From: Tannerellaceae bacterium
GTDB lineage: Bacteria > Bacteroidota > Bacteroidia > Bacteroidales > Tannerellaceae
NCBI GenBank assembly: GCA_021203545.1
Contig: JAJQAZ010000003.1
Location: 113,646-177,645, forward strand
DNA length: 64,000 nt
Reading direction: 5' to 3'
The notes under the pieces were generated by a model. The model saw only the letters and a program-made list of their open reading frames with translations, ran no database searches and was not told the origin of the DNA. Both the position numbers and the translations under genes were made by a program. Position 1 is the stretch's first letter; each line of letters begins with the position of its first letter. Positions 37,551 to 47,054 of the stretch are shown here, piece after piece.

Positions 37551-39215
37551 TCAGGATTTATATTTTTGGATCATTTGCTCTATATGTTTCCGGTCTGCCG
37601 GGTCATCTACCGGGAAGGAATAGAAAGAATATCTTAGTAAAAACCGGCCATCTACGTAATAAATAGGTAGCTCTTCTCTTCCCCCTTCGAGTGAAACAAC
37701 CAAATAGGAGACTTCCGGGTCCCGAAGAAAAACAGTACAATCGTCGTCAATTGTAAAATAATTGCATCGTGAAAGTATATCCAGCAACAATTCCCGGTCC
37801 GGTCCCTCTATACGTTTTCCTCCGGTATTTGTAATTCCCGTGTATATGATACTATTCGGAATAGATTCGCTTTCTTTGTCATAATATTTATATAGATTTT
37901 CAAGAACTCCCTGATTCCCGTCCCAACGGAACGTTTTATCCCAATAACAGATCCGGGCGGTAGAAAACAACTTCGTTCTCAGAAATTCTTTTTGAGCAGG
38001 TGTTGCAACTCCATCCATTACCGGGTCAGGAAAAACATCAGTAAAAATAAATTCCTCTATACGCCATTTACCTGCGTCATTGAGTTTTCCTAATTTATCA
38101 AACCCGAAGGAGTAATATGTATTATAATCCCAACCTTCTTCACTGTCAAAAGACATCTGTTCAAAGTTATCAATCACGTTAATAATCCCATTGCTATCAT
38201 GATAACTTACTTTTAACCGCCAAAAATTATCAGATGTGGCACCCAGCAGGCAAATAGAAGAATTTTGTCCGGGTGTAATCACATATCCCCCCTTATATTC
38301 CCCTAAGATATTTCTTACATTTTTTAGATAGTCCTGATGAATAAAATAACAGGAGCCACACTCTTCTTCAATTTTACTTCTTATCTCCTGGATATAGGTC
38401 TGATATACAAAATAAGCCGGTTTAGTTTCCTGTGGTACAATGTCACTCATATACATGCGTAAAGGATGAACAACAGTATGGTCTTCGTTGGAGATTCCCC
38501 AACATTTACCATTCACATAATATTCAACCCCTTTAGGAACCGGAGGAAAAGGGTTTACCCATAATTGTGTTTTATAGGCTTCCACTACTCCTGTAAACAG
38601 ATGACCGGATTCATCGAAAAGAAGATTTTTCGGATGTCCCTCCCGCTCGCTGAAGTGCTTCGGGGTTAGGTGGCTCGCATGTGCTGTTATATCCTTCCAA
38701 TATACCCCCCCCCGGCCTATTATAAAATCGTGCCACGAACACCATGCCCCTAAAACATTCAGCAGAACAATTATAACTGCCATAAGAAAATACTTTAAGG
38801 GTTTAGGGATAGGAGGTAAAGAAACAGAAGGAACTTCTCCGTATTCCGCAGCAGGTTGTTTATCCGGTTCCCATCCTGTTGCAGAAGTAGTTTTTGCAGT
38901 AAAAACATAAGCTGTCAGCGCGGAAAAGAGTGTGAGTAGAAAGCCTCCGCCACCCAGCAACAGGACTCCTTTTTCACCTGCAAACATACCACACATAAAT
39001 CCGCAGACTCCATTAACAACAGCCGGATAAATTAACGTTTTATATCTTATAACCCCTATCGCTCCACTCGCTATACAGATCAGCGACAAATAAAACAATC
39101 CGGCAAATCCTATAATCAGCCACAACCACGAACGGATAGGAGAGTTTAATATATACAGGAAATAAAAAAATACAACTATCCAGGATGCTATAAGCAGAAT
39201 AAAAAGCTTCTTCAT
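37551..39215 (-). CDS. unknown large membrane protein with a G9 tract
   Basis: ATG 39215 (MKKLFILLIASWIVVFFYFL) fits a membrane start better than ATG 39230; the product is about 554 residues. Four membrane segments occupy about residues 1-115 and a fifth lies near 155-175 (FLMAVIIVLLNVLGAWCSW). The remaining 380 residues are soluble, rich in Tyr, Asp and Gly, with paired cysteines in EEECGSCYF. I do not recognise the family. The coding strand has a run of nine G (38705-38713 as C on the plus strand) just after the fifth segment, a slippage-prone site that would switch the protein off if it changed length. Confidence 0.7.
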   Translation of the reverse strand: MKKLFILLIASWIVVFFYFLYILNSPIRSWLWLIIGFAGLFYLSLICIASGAIGVIRYKTLIYPAVVNGVCGFMCGMFAGEKGVLLLGGGGFLLTLFSALTAYVFTAKTTSATGWEPDKQPAAEYGEVPSVSLPPIPKPLKYFLMAVIIVLLNVLGAWCSWHDFIIGRGGVYWKDITAHASHLTPKHFSEREGHPKNLLFDESGHLFTGVVEAYKTQLWVNPFPPVPKGVEYYVNGKCWGISNEDHTVVHPLRMYMSDIVPQETKPAYFVYQTYIQEIRSKIEEECGSCYFIHQDYLKNVRNILGEYKGGYVITPGQNSSICLLGATSDNFWRLKVSYHDSNGIINVIDNFEQMSFDSEEGWDYNTYYSFGFDKLGKLNDAGKWRIEEFIFTDVFPDPVMDGVATPAQKEFLRTKLFSTARICYWDKTFRWDGNQGVLENLYKYYDKESESIPNSIIYTGITNTGGKRIEGPDRELLLDILSRCNYFTIDDDCTVFLRDPEVSYLVVSLEGGREELPIYYVDGRFLLRYSFYSFPVDDPADRKHIEQMIQKYKS

Positions 39216-39298
39216 ATGAATATGAAACAATTAAATGGATTCCGGTCCTAAAGATAGGCAAATAATAATGCCGTCCTGTATACTTGTAAAATATTTTC

Positions 39299-39306
39299 TA
39301 CCTTTG
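39299..39306 (+). promoter_or_regulatory. -7 element of trpS
   Basis: TACCTTTG matches TAnnTTTG, 24 bp before ATG 39331. Confidence 0.6.
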
Positions 39307-39330
39307 CAGTCATTGAAAAAATTTTGAACA

Positions 39331-40374
39331 ATGGAAATAGTAGTAAGTGGTATCCGGCCAACCGGCAATCTGCACCTGGGCAATTATTTCGGGGCAGTAA
39401 AAAGTTTTGTTGAATTACAGAAAGAGTTTAATTGTTACTTTTTTATCGCGGACTGGCATTCACTCACCACTCATTTGAAACCTGAAGATATTCGTAAAAG
39501 TGCGAAAACCATACTTGCCGAGTACCTGGCTTGTGGTATTGATCCGGAGAAATCAACGATCTATATCCAGAGCGATGTACGCGAAGTAGCCGAATTATAT
39601 CTGTACCTGAATATGAATGCAGGTATCGGTGAATTAATGCGTACTACTTCATTTAAAGAAAAAGCACGGCAACAATTACGCATTACCAATGCCGATGCGA
39701 ACATCGAAAAAGAGATTTTCAACGAAAATAACAAGCACAGTGTAAATGCAGGATTACTAACTTACCCTACACTCATGTGTGCCGATATTATTATCCACAA
39801 AGCGGTTAAAGTACCGGTAGGAAAAGACCAGGAACAAAACATGGAAATGGCACGCCGTTTTGCCCGTCGTTTCAATGCTACCTACAATGTTGAGTTCTTC
39901 CCCGAACCGGCCTCTTTCCATATGGCTGATAAAGCCTTGAAAGTACCCGGACTGGACGGGTCGGGCAAAATGGGAAAAAGCGAAGGAAACGCGATTTACC
40001 TGGTCGACGATGAAAAGACAATCCGCAAAAAAGTAATGCGTGCGGTAACCGATGCAGGCCCAACAGAACCCAACAGCGAAAAACCGGAACCGGTTCAGAA
40101 TCTGTTCAAGTTGATGGAGATTGTATCAACACAGGATACCTACGATTTTTTCAACGACAAGTATAATAATTGTGAGATCCGGTACGGCGACATGAAAAAA
40201 CAATTAGCCGAAGATATTAACCTGTTCTGTGCTCCTATCCGTGAAAAGATACTGGCAATCTCTGCCGATGAAGAATATCTAGATAAAGTAGCCCGCATAG
40301 GAGCCGAAAAAGCCAGCGAAAGCGCTGCCAAAACCCTAAGCGAAGTACGCCGTATCATCGGTTTCCGTCCCTAA
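39331..40374 (+). CDS. trpS: tryptophanyl-tRNA synthetase
   Basis: The 347-residue protein is a complete class Ic synthetase. The ATP-binding HIGH-type motif is PTGNLHLGNYFG near the N-terminus and the KMSKS-type loop is KMGKSEGNAIY at about residue 213. DWHSLTTH, LMCADIIIHKAVKVPVGKDQ and the C-terminal KTLSEVRRIIGF are also typical. It charges tRNA-Trp with tryptophan. This gene is intact, although three nearby genes carry stops at Trp codons. A long family A repeat follows. Confidence 0.97.
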   Translation: MEIVVSGIRPTGNLHLGNYFGAVKSFVELQKEFNCYFFIADWHSLTTHLKPEDIRKSAKTILAEYLACGIDPEKSTIYIQSDVREVAELYLYLNMNAGIGELMRTTSFKEKARQQLRITNADANIEKEIFNENNKHSVNAGLLTYPTLMCADIIIHKAVKVPVGKDQEQNMEMARRFARRFNATYNVEFFPEPASFHMADKALKVPGLDGSGKMGKSEGNAIYLVDDEKTIRKKVMRAVTDAGPTEPNSEKPEPVQNLFKLMEIVSTQDTYDFFNDKYNNCEIRYGDMKKQLAEDINLFCAPIREKILAISADEEYLDKVARIGAEKASESAAKTLSEVRRIIGFRP

Positions 40375-40392
40375 AACTCCCCAAAAGCAAAC

Positions 40393-40492
40393 GGCACACA
40401 GATAATAAGGATAAGACAAATTTATACAGATAATAATTTTTGAATGTATAAAAAATCTGTGGTAATCTGTCTAATCCGTGTTATCTGTGTAT
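40393..40492. repeat. family A palindrome, imperfect copy after trpS
   Basis: The left arm CGGCACACAGATAATAAGG (from 40392) pairs imperfectly with the right arm that ends TAATCCGTGTTATCTGTGT at 40490. It probably ends the trpS transcript. Confidence 0.65.
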
Positions 40493-40589
40493 TATGTTGC
40501 ATATAAGTGTATATTTTGCCATTTATTATATTCTTCCTATCTTGCGGCGCTAATTTATAAGAACATGTATAATTAAAATTGTAAGAACC

Positions 40590-41594
40590 ATGATGAATGT
40601 AAAATCTAATCTGCTACTTTTAGCAACCATCCTGTTATTTTCGTGTAATAGTAGCAACAAAAAAACAGACAATCAGGAAACCGCTGTTTCTTCTCCGGAA
40701 AATTACGTAGCCTATTTGTTTGCTTATTTTACCGGTAATGCGGTGGAGGATGAATCTATCCACTTTGCCGTCAGCGAAGACGGCTACAACTACAAAGCGC
40801 TGAACAACAACCGGCCCGTTATCGAATCGGCAGCAATCAGTTCTACCGGCGGAGTACGCGATCCTCATATCCTGCGTTGCGAAGACGGTAGAACGTTCTA
40901 TATGGTAGTTACCGATATGACCTCATCCAAAGGCTGGGATTCAAACCGGGCCATGGTATTACTTAAATCAACCGACCTGGTAAACTGGACCTCTTCTATT
41001 ATCAACATCCAGGAAAAATATGAAGGACAGGAAGGCCTGCAACGGGTATGGGCTCCTCAAACAATCTATGATCCGGCAGCAGGGAAATATATGGTATATT
41101 GGTCCATGAAACATAATGACGGTCCGGACATCATCTATTACTCCTATACCAACGATGATTTTACCGATCTGGCAACCGAACCGGCACAACTCTTCTTCCC
41201 TGAAAACGGTAAATCCTGCATTGATGGAGATATTATTTACAAAGACGGCACTTTCTATATGTTCTATAAAACAGAAGGACACGGAAACGGCATTAAACTG
41301 GCTACGACCGATAACCTGACTTCGGGCAACTGGACAGAACACGAAGGTTACAAACAGCAAACCCCGGAAGCCGTAGAAGGTTCAAGCGTATTCAAACTGA
41401 TAAACTCCGATACCTACATCCTGATGTATGACGTATATATGAAAGGATCTTACCAGTTTACAGAAAGTAAAGACCTGATAAATTTCTCTGTTATCGATAA
41501 TCAGATCTCTATGGATTTCCACCCACGTCACGGCTCTATCATCCCTATCACATCCACCGAATTAAAACGTGTAACAGACAAATGGGGAAACTAA
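40590..41594 (+). CDS. GH43-like lipoprotein glycosidase
   Basis: The 334-residue protein has a lipoprotein signal (LLLLATILLFSC, Cys19; ATG 40593 would also serve). The five-bladed propeller pattern of GH43/GH32-like enzymes is visible: GGVRDPHILRCEDGRTFYMV has the first catalytic Asp, WAPQTIYDPAAGKYMVYWSM the second, and EAVEGSSVFKLINSDTYILM the catalytic Glu. GH43 members cleave alpha-L-arabinose or beta-xylose units, but this short variant could have another specificity. It is monocistronic with a terminator. No lesions. Confidence 0.8.
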   Translation: MMNVKSNLLLLATILLFSCNSSNKKTDNQETAVSSPENYVAYLFAYFTGNAVEDESIHFAVSEDGYNYKALNNNRPVIESAAISSTGGVRDPHILRCEDGRTFYMVVTDMTSSKGWDSNRAMVLLKSTDLVNWTSSIINIQEKYEGQEGLQRVWAPQTIYDPAAGKYMVYWSMKHNDGPDIIYYSYTNDDFTDLATEPAQLFFPENGKSCIDGDIIYKDGTFYMFYKTEGHGNGIKLATTDNLTSGNWTEHEGYKQQTPEAVEGSSVFKLINSDTYILMYDVYMKGSYQFTESKDLINFSVIDNQISMDFHPRHGSIIPITSTELKRVTDKWGN

Positions 41595-41639
41595 ATCAAA
41601 AGAAATAATCAGCATACTTTAAAGTATAATAAAAAAGCG

Positions 41640-41671
41640 AATTGTTCCCCGACTCTGAGCAGGGAACAATT
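41640..41671 (+). terminator. terminator after the GH43-like gene
   Basis: AATTGTTCCC (41640-41649) and GGGAACAATT (41662-41671) form a perfect stem 45 bp after the stop. Confidence 0.7.
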
Positions 41672-41760
41672 TGTATCTGTATATAGTATTAAAAATATCT
41701 ATTTGCTCTCCGGAAACGACTCTTCCTGCACTAACAAAATGATTGCTGCGGATTCTGTAT

Positions 41761-41880
41761 GCTAACACTTGTTCAAACTTTCTGCAGGGCTTTTTATAAA
41801 ATAATTTCTTTTTGTTTTTTATCTCTCTTAACGGCTGACAATCTGAAAAAGCTAAAGGCTGCGAGAATCGTTTTTTTCAG
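41761..41880. repeat. family B element, copy 2
   Basis: GCTAACACTT, CTTTTTGTTT and GCTAAAGGCTGCGAGAATCG occur in the same order as in the other two copies. The right inverted arm present in copies 1 and 3 is missing here. The 510-bp gap 41595-42104 otherwise holds only a terminator and no convincing gene. Confidence 0.65.
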
Positions 41881-42104
41881 ATGTTCCCTGGGAACGATAC
41901 AGTATAAAGGATTTATAAAGGGTTTAACTTCAAACGAGACCAAAACCATTGTACGACATTTAAAGAAAAATCGTTATTCCGACCTGATTATCCGGCATTT
42001 TGACTTAAAATAATTGCTTTTTGATGATGTTATACAAAAATATTTAGTTTAATTTGTGATTTGTTAATGGGATAAATACATCCGTCTTTAAATGCAATTG
42101 AAAT

Positions 42105-44108
42105 ATGAACGACACTCAAGGAACTAATTTGCCGGTAGAAGATAACGGCCAGTTAGAAGAAGCTAAAGCACCGGTCACAGAACCAGTAACCCCTACAGAA
42201 GAGGTTGTATCAAGCCAGGAAGAAGTAGCAGAAGAACCGGTAGCGACTGGGGAAACGCAGGAAGAGGCTCCTGAAGAAACTACGACAACCGCGGAAGAAA
42301 CAGCTGAAGCTCCTGCAGAAGTAAAAGAGGAAGAAAAAACAGCAGAACAGCAACCTGCCGTGGAAAACGTTTCCGAAGAACCTTCATCTACTGCAGCCGG
42401 AAAATTGACAAAAGAAGAAATACTGGAGAAATTGACCGAAGCGGTTAATGAACCGGTTGAATCTTCGCGCGGAGACGTAGAATCCCTGAAACAGGCATAC
42501 TACAAACTCCGGAGGTCGGAAGTAGACGAATTGAAAAAGGCATTTATTGAAAACGGAGGTGAAGAAGCCGATTTTACGGCGCCGGTAGATGAGGCTGAAG
42601 ATAAAATCAAAGACCTGTTGAACGTATACAGACAAAAACGGGCAGCCGTACTGGCTGAAGAGGAACAACAGAAAACAGCCAACTATGCATTAAAACTGCA
42701 ATTGATAGACCGGCTGAAAGAGTTAACCGAAAGCCAGGACGATTTCAACAAACTGTATCAGGAATTCAAAGATATCCAACAACGCTGGAAAGAGGTTAAA
42801 GCCGTACCACAGGAACACGCAAACGAATTGTGGAAAAGCTATCAGCTATACAGCGAACGCTTTTATGATATCATCAAAATAAATAATCAGTTCCGTGATT
42901 ACGACTTTAAAAAGAATATGGAACTGAAAACGTCTTTATGTGAAGCTGTAGAAAAACTGGAGAGCGAAACGGATATTATTTCTGCTTTCCACCAATTACA
43001 GAAATTACACCAGCAATGGCGCGAAATAGGCCCGGTAGCGAAAGAACAACGGGAAGAAATCTGGGGTCGTTTCAAAGCAGCTTCTACCATTATCAACAAA
43101 CGTCATCAGGAACATTTTGAGCATCTGAAAGCAAAAGAGCAGGAAAACCTGGAAGCAAAAACCGCTATTTGCGAGGAGATCGAAAGCATTGATTTCAGCC
43201 AGCTGAAAACCTTTAAAGACTGGGAAGCCAAAAACAAAGAGGTGATAGGCCTGCAGGAAAAATGGAAAACAATTGGTTTTGCACCGAAAAAATATAATGT
43301 AAAGATTTTTGAACGTTTTCGCGCAGCCCGCGACGTTTACTTCAACAAGAAAAGTGAATTCTACAAAGAAGTAAAGGGCGAAATGAAAAAGAACCTGGAA
43401 CGCAAAAAAGAACTGTGCGAAAAAGCGGAAGCCCTAAAAGACAGTACTGACTGGCGTGCCACAACCGAAAAGATGATTGCTCTGCAAAAAGAGTGGAAAA
43501 CAGTGGGCCCGGTATCCCGGAAACATTCTGATGCAGTATGGAAACGGTTTATTTCGGCCTGCGACTATTTCTTCGAACAGAAAAATAAAAATGTTTCTTC
43601 ACAAAAAGGTGTAGAACAGGAAAACCTGAAAGCGAAAAAAGAGTTGATCGACAAAATCAAAGCGCTCGATGAAAGTGTTGACAACGAAGAGGCGCTGGGG
43701 TTGTTAAAAGAATATATGGCAGAATGGAACAATATAGGTTTTGTTCCGTTCAAAGAGAAAGACAAAATCTATAAAGAATACCACGAAGCGGTAGACCAAC
43801 AATTTGACCGCCTGAAAGTAGATAAGAACGAACGCCGGATGCAATCTTTCCGCAGTAATCTGACCGATATGGCGGGCGATGAAAGAGCAAAAGGTAAACT
43901 GTATGGCGAACGGGAAAAACTGATGCGTATGTACGACCGCATGAAAAATGAGTTGCAGACATACGAAAACAACATTGGTTTCTTAAGTATCTCTTCCAAA
44001 GGCGGAGGCGGGCTTATGAAAGAAATGGAACGTAAAATTGAAAAACTGAAAGAAGAAATGGAGTTGATCGTGAAGAAAATTGGTCTGATCGACGAAAATC
44101 TGGAGTAA
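42105..44108 (+). CDS. DUF349-repeat protein
   Basis: The 667-residue protein starts with about 105 residues dominated by Glu, Ala, Thr and Pro, probably disordered. From about residue 200 it contains five DUF349 repeats of roughly 70-75 residues, each with a core like LYQEFKDIQQRWKEVKAVPQ, LHQQWREIGPV, LQEKWKTIGFAPKK, LQKEWKTVGPVSRK and YMAEWNNIGFVPFKEKDKIY. The end (IEKLKEEMELIVKKIG) is coiled coil. It is a conserved, single-copy gene in Bacteroidota; its biochemical role is not established. It stands alone, with a terminator after the stop. Confidence 0.92.
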   Translation: MNDTQGTNLPVEDNGQLEEAKAPVTEPVTPTEEVVSSQEEVAEEPVATGETQEEAPEETTTTAEETAEAPAEVKEEEKTAEQQPAVENVSEEPSSTAAGKLTKEEILEKLTEAVNEPVESSRGDVESLKQAYYKLRRSEVDELKKAFIENGGEEADFTAPVDEAEDKIKDLLNVYRQKRAAVLAEEEQQKTANYALKLQLIDRLKELTESQDDFNKLYQEFKDIQQRWKEVKAVPQEHANELWKSYQLYSERFYDIIKINNQFRDYDFKKNMELKTSLCEAVEKLESETDIISAFHQLQKLHQQWREIGPVAKEQREEIWGRFKAASTIINKRHQEHFEHLKAKEQENLEAKTAICEEIESIDFSQLKTFKDWEAKNKEVIGLQEKWKTIGFAPKKYNVKIFERFRAARDVYFNKKSEFYKEVKGEMKKNLERKKELCEKAEALKDSTDWRATTEKMIALQKEWKTVGPVSRKHSDAVWKRFISACDYFFEQKNKNVSSQKGVEQENLKAKKELIDKIKALDESVDNEEALGLLKEYMAEWNNIGFVPFKEKDKIYKEYHEAVDQQFDRLKVDKNERRMQSFRSNLTDMAGDERAKGKLYGEREKLMRMYDRMKNELQTYENNIGFLSISSKGGGGLMKEMERKIEKLKEEMELIVKKIGLIDENLE

Positions 44109-44130
44109 GTTTATATTTCCTATACGAAAG

Positions 44131-44163
44131 AAGGATATGTTCATAAACAAACATATCCTTTTT
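44131..44163 (+). terminator. terminator after the DUF349 gene
   Basis: AAGGATATGTT (44131-44141) and AACATATCCTT (44150-44160) form a perfect 11-bp stem followed by TTTTT. It lies 17 bp before the next ATG. Confidence 0.8.
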
Positions 44164-44180
44164 CTATTTATATATCTTCC

Positions 44181-45380
44181 ATGAAGCATCTTCATTATTT
44201 TAATCCGGGCCATGAGACAGCAGTTTTTTGGGGAAAAACCAATTTTACTCCTTCCCGCAATGTTCGTAAAATGACGGAAGACCTGGCCTTTCTGCCTGCC
44301 TGGTATGCGAAAGAAGGCGACCTGATATTTATAGAAAACCCGGAAAATGGCTCTCCGGAATATTTTTTACCGGCTGAAATCTATCCGGCTGTAAAAATAG
44401 TGACTACTAACGGATTAAAAGAATACAAAAACGAACCTCTACTACAAGCTACCCCCTGGGGACTCTCTCCGGATAGTATCCACCGGTTAGAATTATTAAA
44501 AAGGAGATCAGCAGTTCCACTGGAAATTCCGGTATGGAAAAACAGTTATTATACATTGACCGGACGGCAAACTGCCGCAGAATGTTTGCAAAAAATAACC
44601 GGCCATTTACCGGAACTGGTTTTTCCGGCTATACCTGTTTTTTATTCTGATATTGAAGAGATCAAAAATTACTTACAGAAACAAAACGGAAACTGTTTAA
44701 TAAAAACCCCTTACTCTTCTTCCGGAAGAGGTTTGTTATGGATAAAGAATAATAAACTGACACCTAAAGAGGAAGCATGGATAAAAGGTGCTATCTGCAA
44801 ACAGGGAAGTGTAAGTATCGAGCCCATTCTTTGTAAAGTAGCCGATTACGGTTGGGAATTCCTGACAGACGGTAAAGGAAATATCAGCTACGAAGGTATT
44901 TCTCCTTTCTATACAAATCAAAACGGATCATTCATCAACAACCGGGTAGACAGCCAACAACAATTTACCAGAGAGATATACCAAATGGTTCCGGAGACGA
45001 CTTACCAGAAAATAGTAGAAACCGTTACAAAGGTAATCCGGGAAACTTACAGTTATCAGTACAAAGGCTGCATCGGGGTAGATATTATGATATACAAAGA
45101 CACAAACGGAACATTCAGGCTACACCCCTGTGTAGAGATCAACATGCGCTATACCATGGGATACCTGTCACTCTGCCTGGAAAAAATCATCCATCCTGAT
45201 TCGGAAGGAATATTCGGAATTACCTACCAAAGCAATTCCACAGATTGTTACAAAGAACATCTGGACATGCAAAAAACAAACCCCTTACAAATAAAACAAG
45301 GAAAAATAGAAAAAGGATACCTATCCCTCTGCCCTGTCACCTCCTACACAAATTACAAAGCAACGTTATTAGTAAAGTAA
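44181..45380 (+). CDS. ATP-grasp-like protein of unknown substrate
   Basis: The 399-residue protein starts MKHLHYFNPGHETAVFWGKT. Weak but consistent ATP-grasp features are present: NCLIKTPYSSSGRGLLWI resembles the ATP-binding lysine and glycine-rich loop, GCIGVDIMIYKDTNGTFRLH and PCVEINMRYTMGYLSLCLEK look like the metal-binding Glu/Asn strand. ATP-grasp enzymes join a carboxylate to an amine or thiol through an acyl phosphate. The family is conserved in Bacteroidales next to the DUF349 and xerD region, but I do not know a proven function. Convergent with a small membrane protein gene; no lesions. Confidence 0.75.
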   Translation: MKHLHYFNPGHETAVFWGKTNFTPSRNVRKMTEDLAFLPAWYAKEGDLIFIENPENGSPEYFLPAEIYPAVKIVTTNGLKEYKNEPLLQATPWGLSPDSIHRLELLKRRSAVPLEIPVWKNSYYTLTGRQTAAECLQKITGHLPELVFPAIPVFYSDIEEIKNYLQKQNGNCLIKTPYSSSGRGLLWIKNNKLTPKEEAWIKGAICKQGSVSIEPILCKVADYGWEFLTDGKGNISYEGISPFYTNQNGSFINNRVDSQQQFTREIYQMVPETTYQKIVETVTKVIRETYSYQYKGCIGVDIMIYKDTNGTFRLHPCVEINMRYTMGYLSLCLEKIIHPDSEGIFGITYQSNSTDCYKEHLDMQKTNPLQIKQGKIEKGYLSLCPVTSYTNYKATLLVK

Positions 45381-45392
45381 AAACTTATCGCT

Positions 45393-45414
45393 GGCGCAGA
45401 TTTAAATCTGTGCC
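45393..45414. terminator. palindrome between convergent genes
   Basis: GGCGCAGATTTAAATCTGTGCC is a near-perfect 22-bp palindrome with family A vocabulary. It lies 13 bp after one stop and 22 bp before the other. Confidence 0.55.
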
Positions 45415-45435
45415 TAAACCCACACATACTTTTCT

Positions 45436-45957
45436 TTAATACCTGAAATCAGGAATTCCGGCGGCAGATTGGAGTTGCTTAATATACTTATTCAGTAACA
45501 ATAACGGAATTATACCAAACACACCGAACGAACAATCAATAAGTTGCCAATAGAAAGGAATACCACGAATACTTCCACAAATGAATGCTAACGGAATAAT
45601 CCCCACACAGGCAATCATGGCCCAATGGATAATCCATTTATTCCGGACAGGCCGGAAATATACACCCATAAAAGCAACAGCAATCACCAAATGTGCAAAA
45701 GCAAGCCAGTCTGTTCCATAAAAAATGAAAGGATAAGTAGCATTGGTTTGAAGTACTCCCTGATAAGCAAAGGCAAGCCAATGATGCATACCGGTATAGG
45801 TATCTGCCGGAACAGCGGGAGAAATATTCATTATCCGGGATAAGATACCTAATCCCCACTCTATCGGGAAAGCAGTAATACCCGACCCGACGAGGGCAAG
45901 AATAAAAAACACCACCCACAACCGGATCTTTTTCACAAGCTTTTTTTCATTCTTCAT
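45436..45957 (-). CDS. small integral membrane protein, unknown
   Basis: The frame opens at 46035, but ATG 45957 (MKNEKKLVKKIRLWVVFFIL) gives a usual positively charged start before the first membrane segment; the product is 173 residues. Four membrane segments are predicted: VVFFILALVGSGITAF, WLAFAHLVIAVAFMGVYF, WIIHWAMIACVGIIPLAFIC and CSFGVFGIIPLLLLNKY. I do not recognise a named family. It lies beside xerD on the same strand, 98 bp apart, with no obvious promoter. Confidence 0.7.
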   Translation of the reverse strand: MKNEKKLVKKIRLWVVFFILALVGSGITAFPIEWGLGILSRIMNISPAVPADTYTGMHHWLAFAYQGVLQTNATYPFIFYGTDWLAFAHLVIAVAFMGVYFRPVRNKWIIHWAMIACVGIIPLAFICGSIRGIPFYWQLIDCSFGVFGIIPLLLLNKYIKQLQSAAGIPDFRY

Positions 45958-46055
45958 GATATTTTTCTTTATAGAAACTTCCCTTTTAATGTAAAACAAC
46001 GATAAAAATACACTACTATTTGGTATATTCCTCATTTTTTCACATAAAAGTGACT

Positions 46056-46958
46056 TTAAGCCCTCGGCTTACTGCGGGGATGATGTTCCAGAATCTCTTT
46101 CCGCAGGAATTCCCGGTCAATATGGGTATATATTTCTGTTGTTGTAATCTTCTCGTGTCCCATCATTTCCTGAATAGCCCGCAAATTGGCTCCCCCTTCC
46201 AGTAAGTGGGTTGCAAACGAGTGGCGGAAAGTATGCGGACTCACATTCTTTTTAATGCCTGCCTGATCTGTTTGTTGTTTAATAATATGAAAAACCATGA
46301 TCCGGGAAAGAGCTGTACCCCGTTTACTCAGGAAAAGAATATCTTCGTGTCCTTTCTTTACCTTTACCAGATGCCGGTCCGGCAAATATAACCTGATTTC
46401 ATGGAGAGCCGCCTCTGAAATAGGTACCAAACGTTGCTTACTGCCTTTACCCTCTACCTTTATAAATCCCTCCTCAAAATATACATCCGGGTAACGAAGG
46501 CCTGTCAATTCGGATACACGCAGACCACAACTATACAATACTTCGAGCATCGCCCGGTTCCTCCTGCCCTCCGGTAGGGAAAGATCAATTGTATCCAGAA
46601 TAGCATTCACCTCATTTTCGGTTAAAACTTCGGGTAACTTCAATCCGATTTTGGGCGACTCAAGCAATTCTGTAGGGTCAGCTTCCAGAAAACCGTCCAG
46701 CAACAGAAATTTATAAAAAGATTTGATACCGGATATAATACGTGCCTGCGAGCGGGGATGAATCCCAATATCCCGCAATTGAGCAACAAACTGCTGCAAG
46801 TGATTATAGGTTACCTGATCAACAGAAAGTTGTTCGGAAAAGAGGAAACGAAGTAGTTTATCGAGGTCCCTCAAATAAGCGTCTACGGAGTTCGGAGACA
46901 AAGATTTTTCGAGTTGCAGGTATATTTTGTATTTTTTTATAATCTCAGCCCCTTCCAT
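46056..46958 (-). CDS. xerD: tyrosine recombinase XerD
   Basis: The 300-residue protein has the SAM-like N-terminal core-binding domain (YKIYLQLEKSLSPNSVDAYL) and a full catalytic domain. All catalytic residues are visible: Arg in SCGLRVSELTGLR, Lys in VEGKGSKQRLVPIS, His and Arg in SPHTFRHSFATHLLEGG, His in MGHEKITTTEIYTHID, which also gives the tyrosine nucleophile. Length and sequence match housekeeping XerD, which resolves chromosome dimers at dif with XerC, rather than a phage integrase. It diverges from aroQ. Confidence 0.93.
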   Translation of the reverse strand: MEGAEIIKKYKIYLQLEKSLSPNSVDAYLRDLDKLLRFLFSEQLSVDQVTYNHLQQFVAQLRDIGIHPRSQARIISGIKSFYKFLLLDGFLEADPTELLESPKIGLKLPEVLTENEVNAILDTIDLSLPEGRRNRAMLEVLYSCGLRVSELTGLRYPDVYFEEGFIKVEGKGSKQRLVPISEAALHEIRLYLPDRHLVKVKKGHEDILFLSKRGTALSRIMVFHIIKQQTDQAGIKKNVSPHTFRHSFATHLLEGGANLRAIQEMMGHEKITTTEIYTHIDREFLRKEILEHHPRSKPRA

Positions 46959-46991
46959 TTACCTATCAATTTATGTTTAAAATAAAATGCT

Positions 46992-46999
46992 TACCTTTG
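46992..46999 (+). promoter_or_regulatory. -7 element of aroQ-pyk
   Basis: TACCTTTG matches TAnnTTTG and lies 55 bp before ATG 47055. Confidence 0.6.
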
Positions 47000-47054
47000 C
47001 GCGATGATTGCGATCCGTATCAGGATAGTACAAAGGTAAAAAAGAAACAGGAAT

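Noticed and set aside
41759..42013. 84-residue frame after the GH43-like gene
   Set aside because: Half of it lies in a family B repeat and the remainder has no recognisable features; kept as intergenic.
46056..46958. xerD as an integrase of a mobile element
   Set aside because: Length, catalytic motifs and housekeeping neighbours fit chromosomal XerD, and no attachment repeats or cargo are seen.
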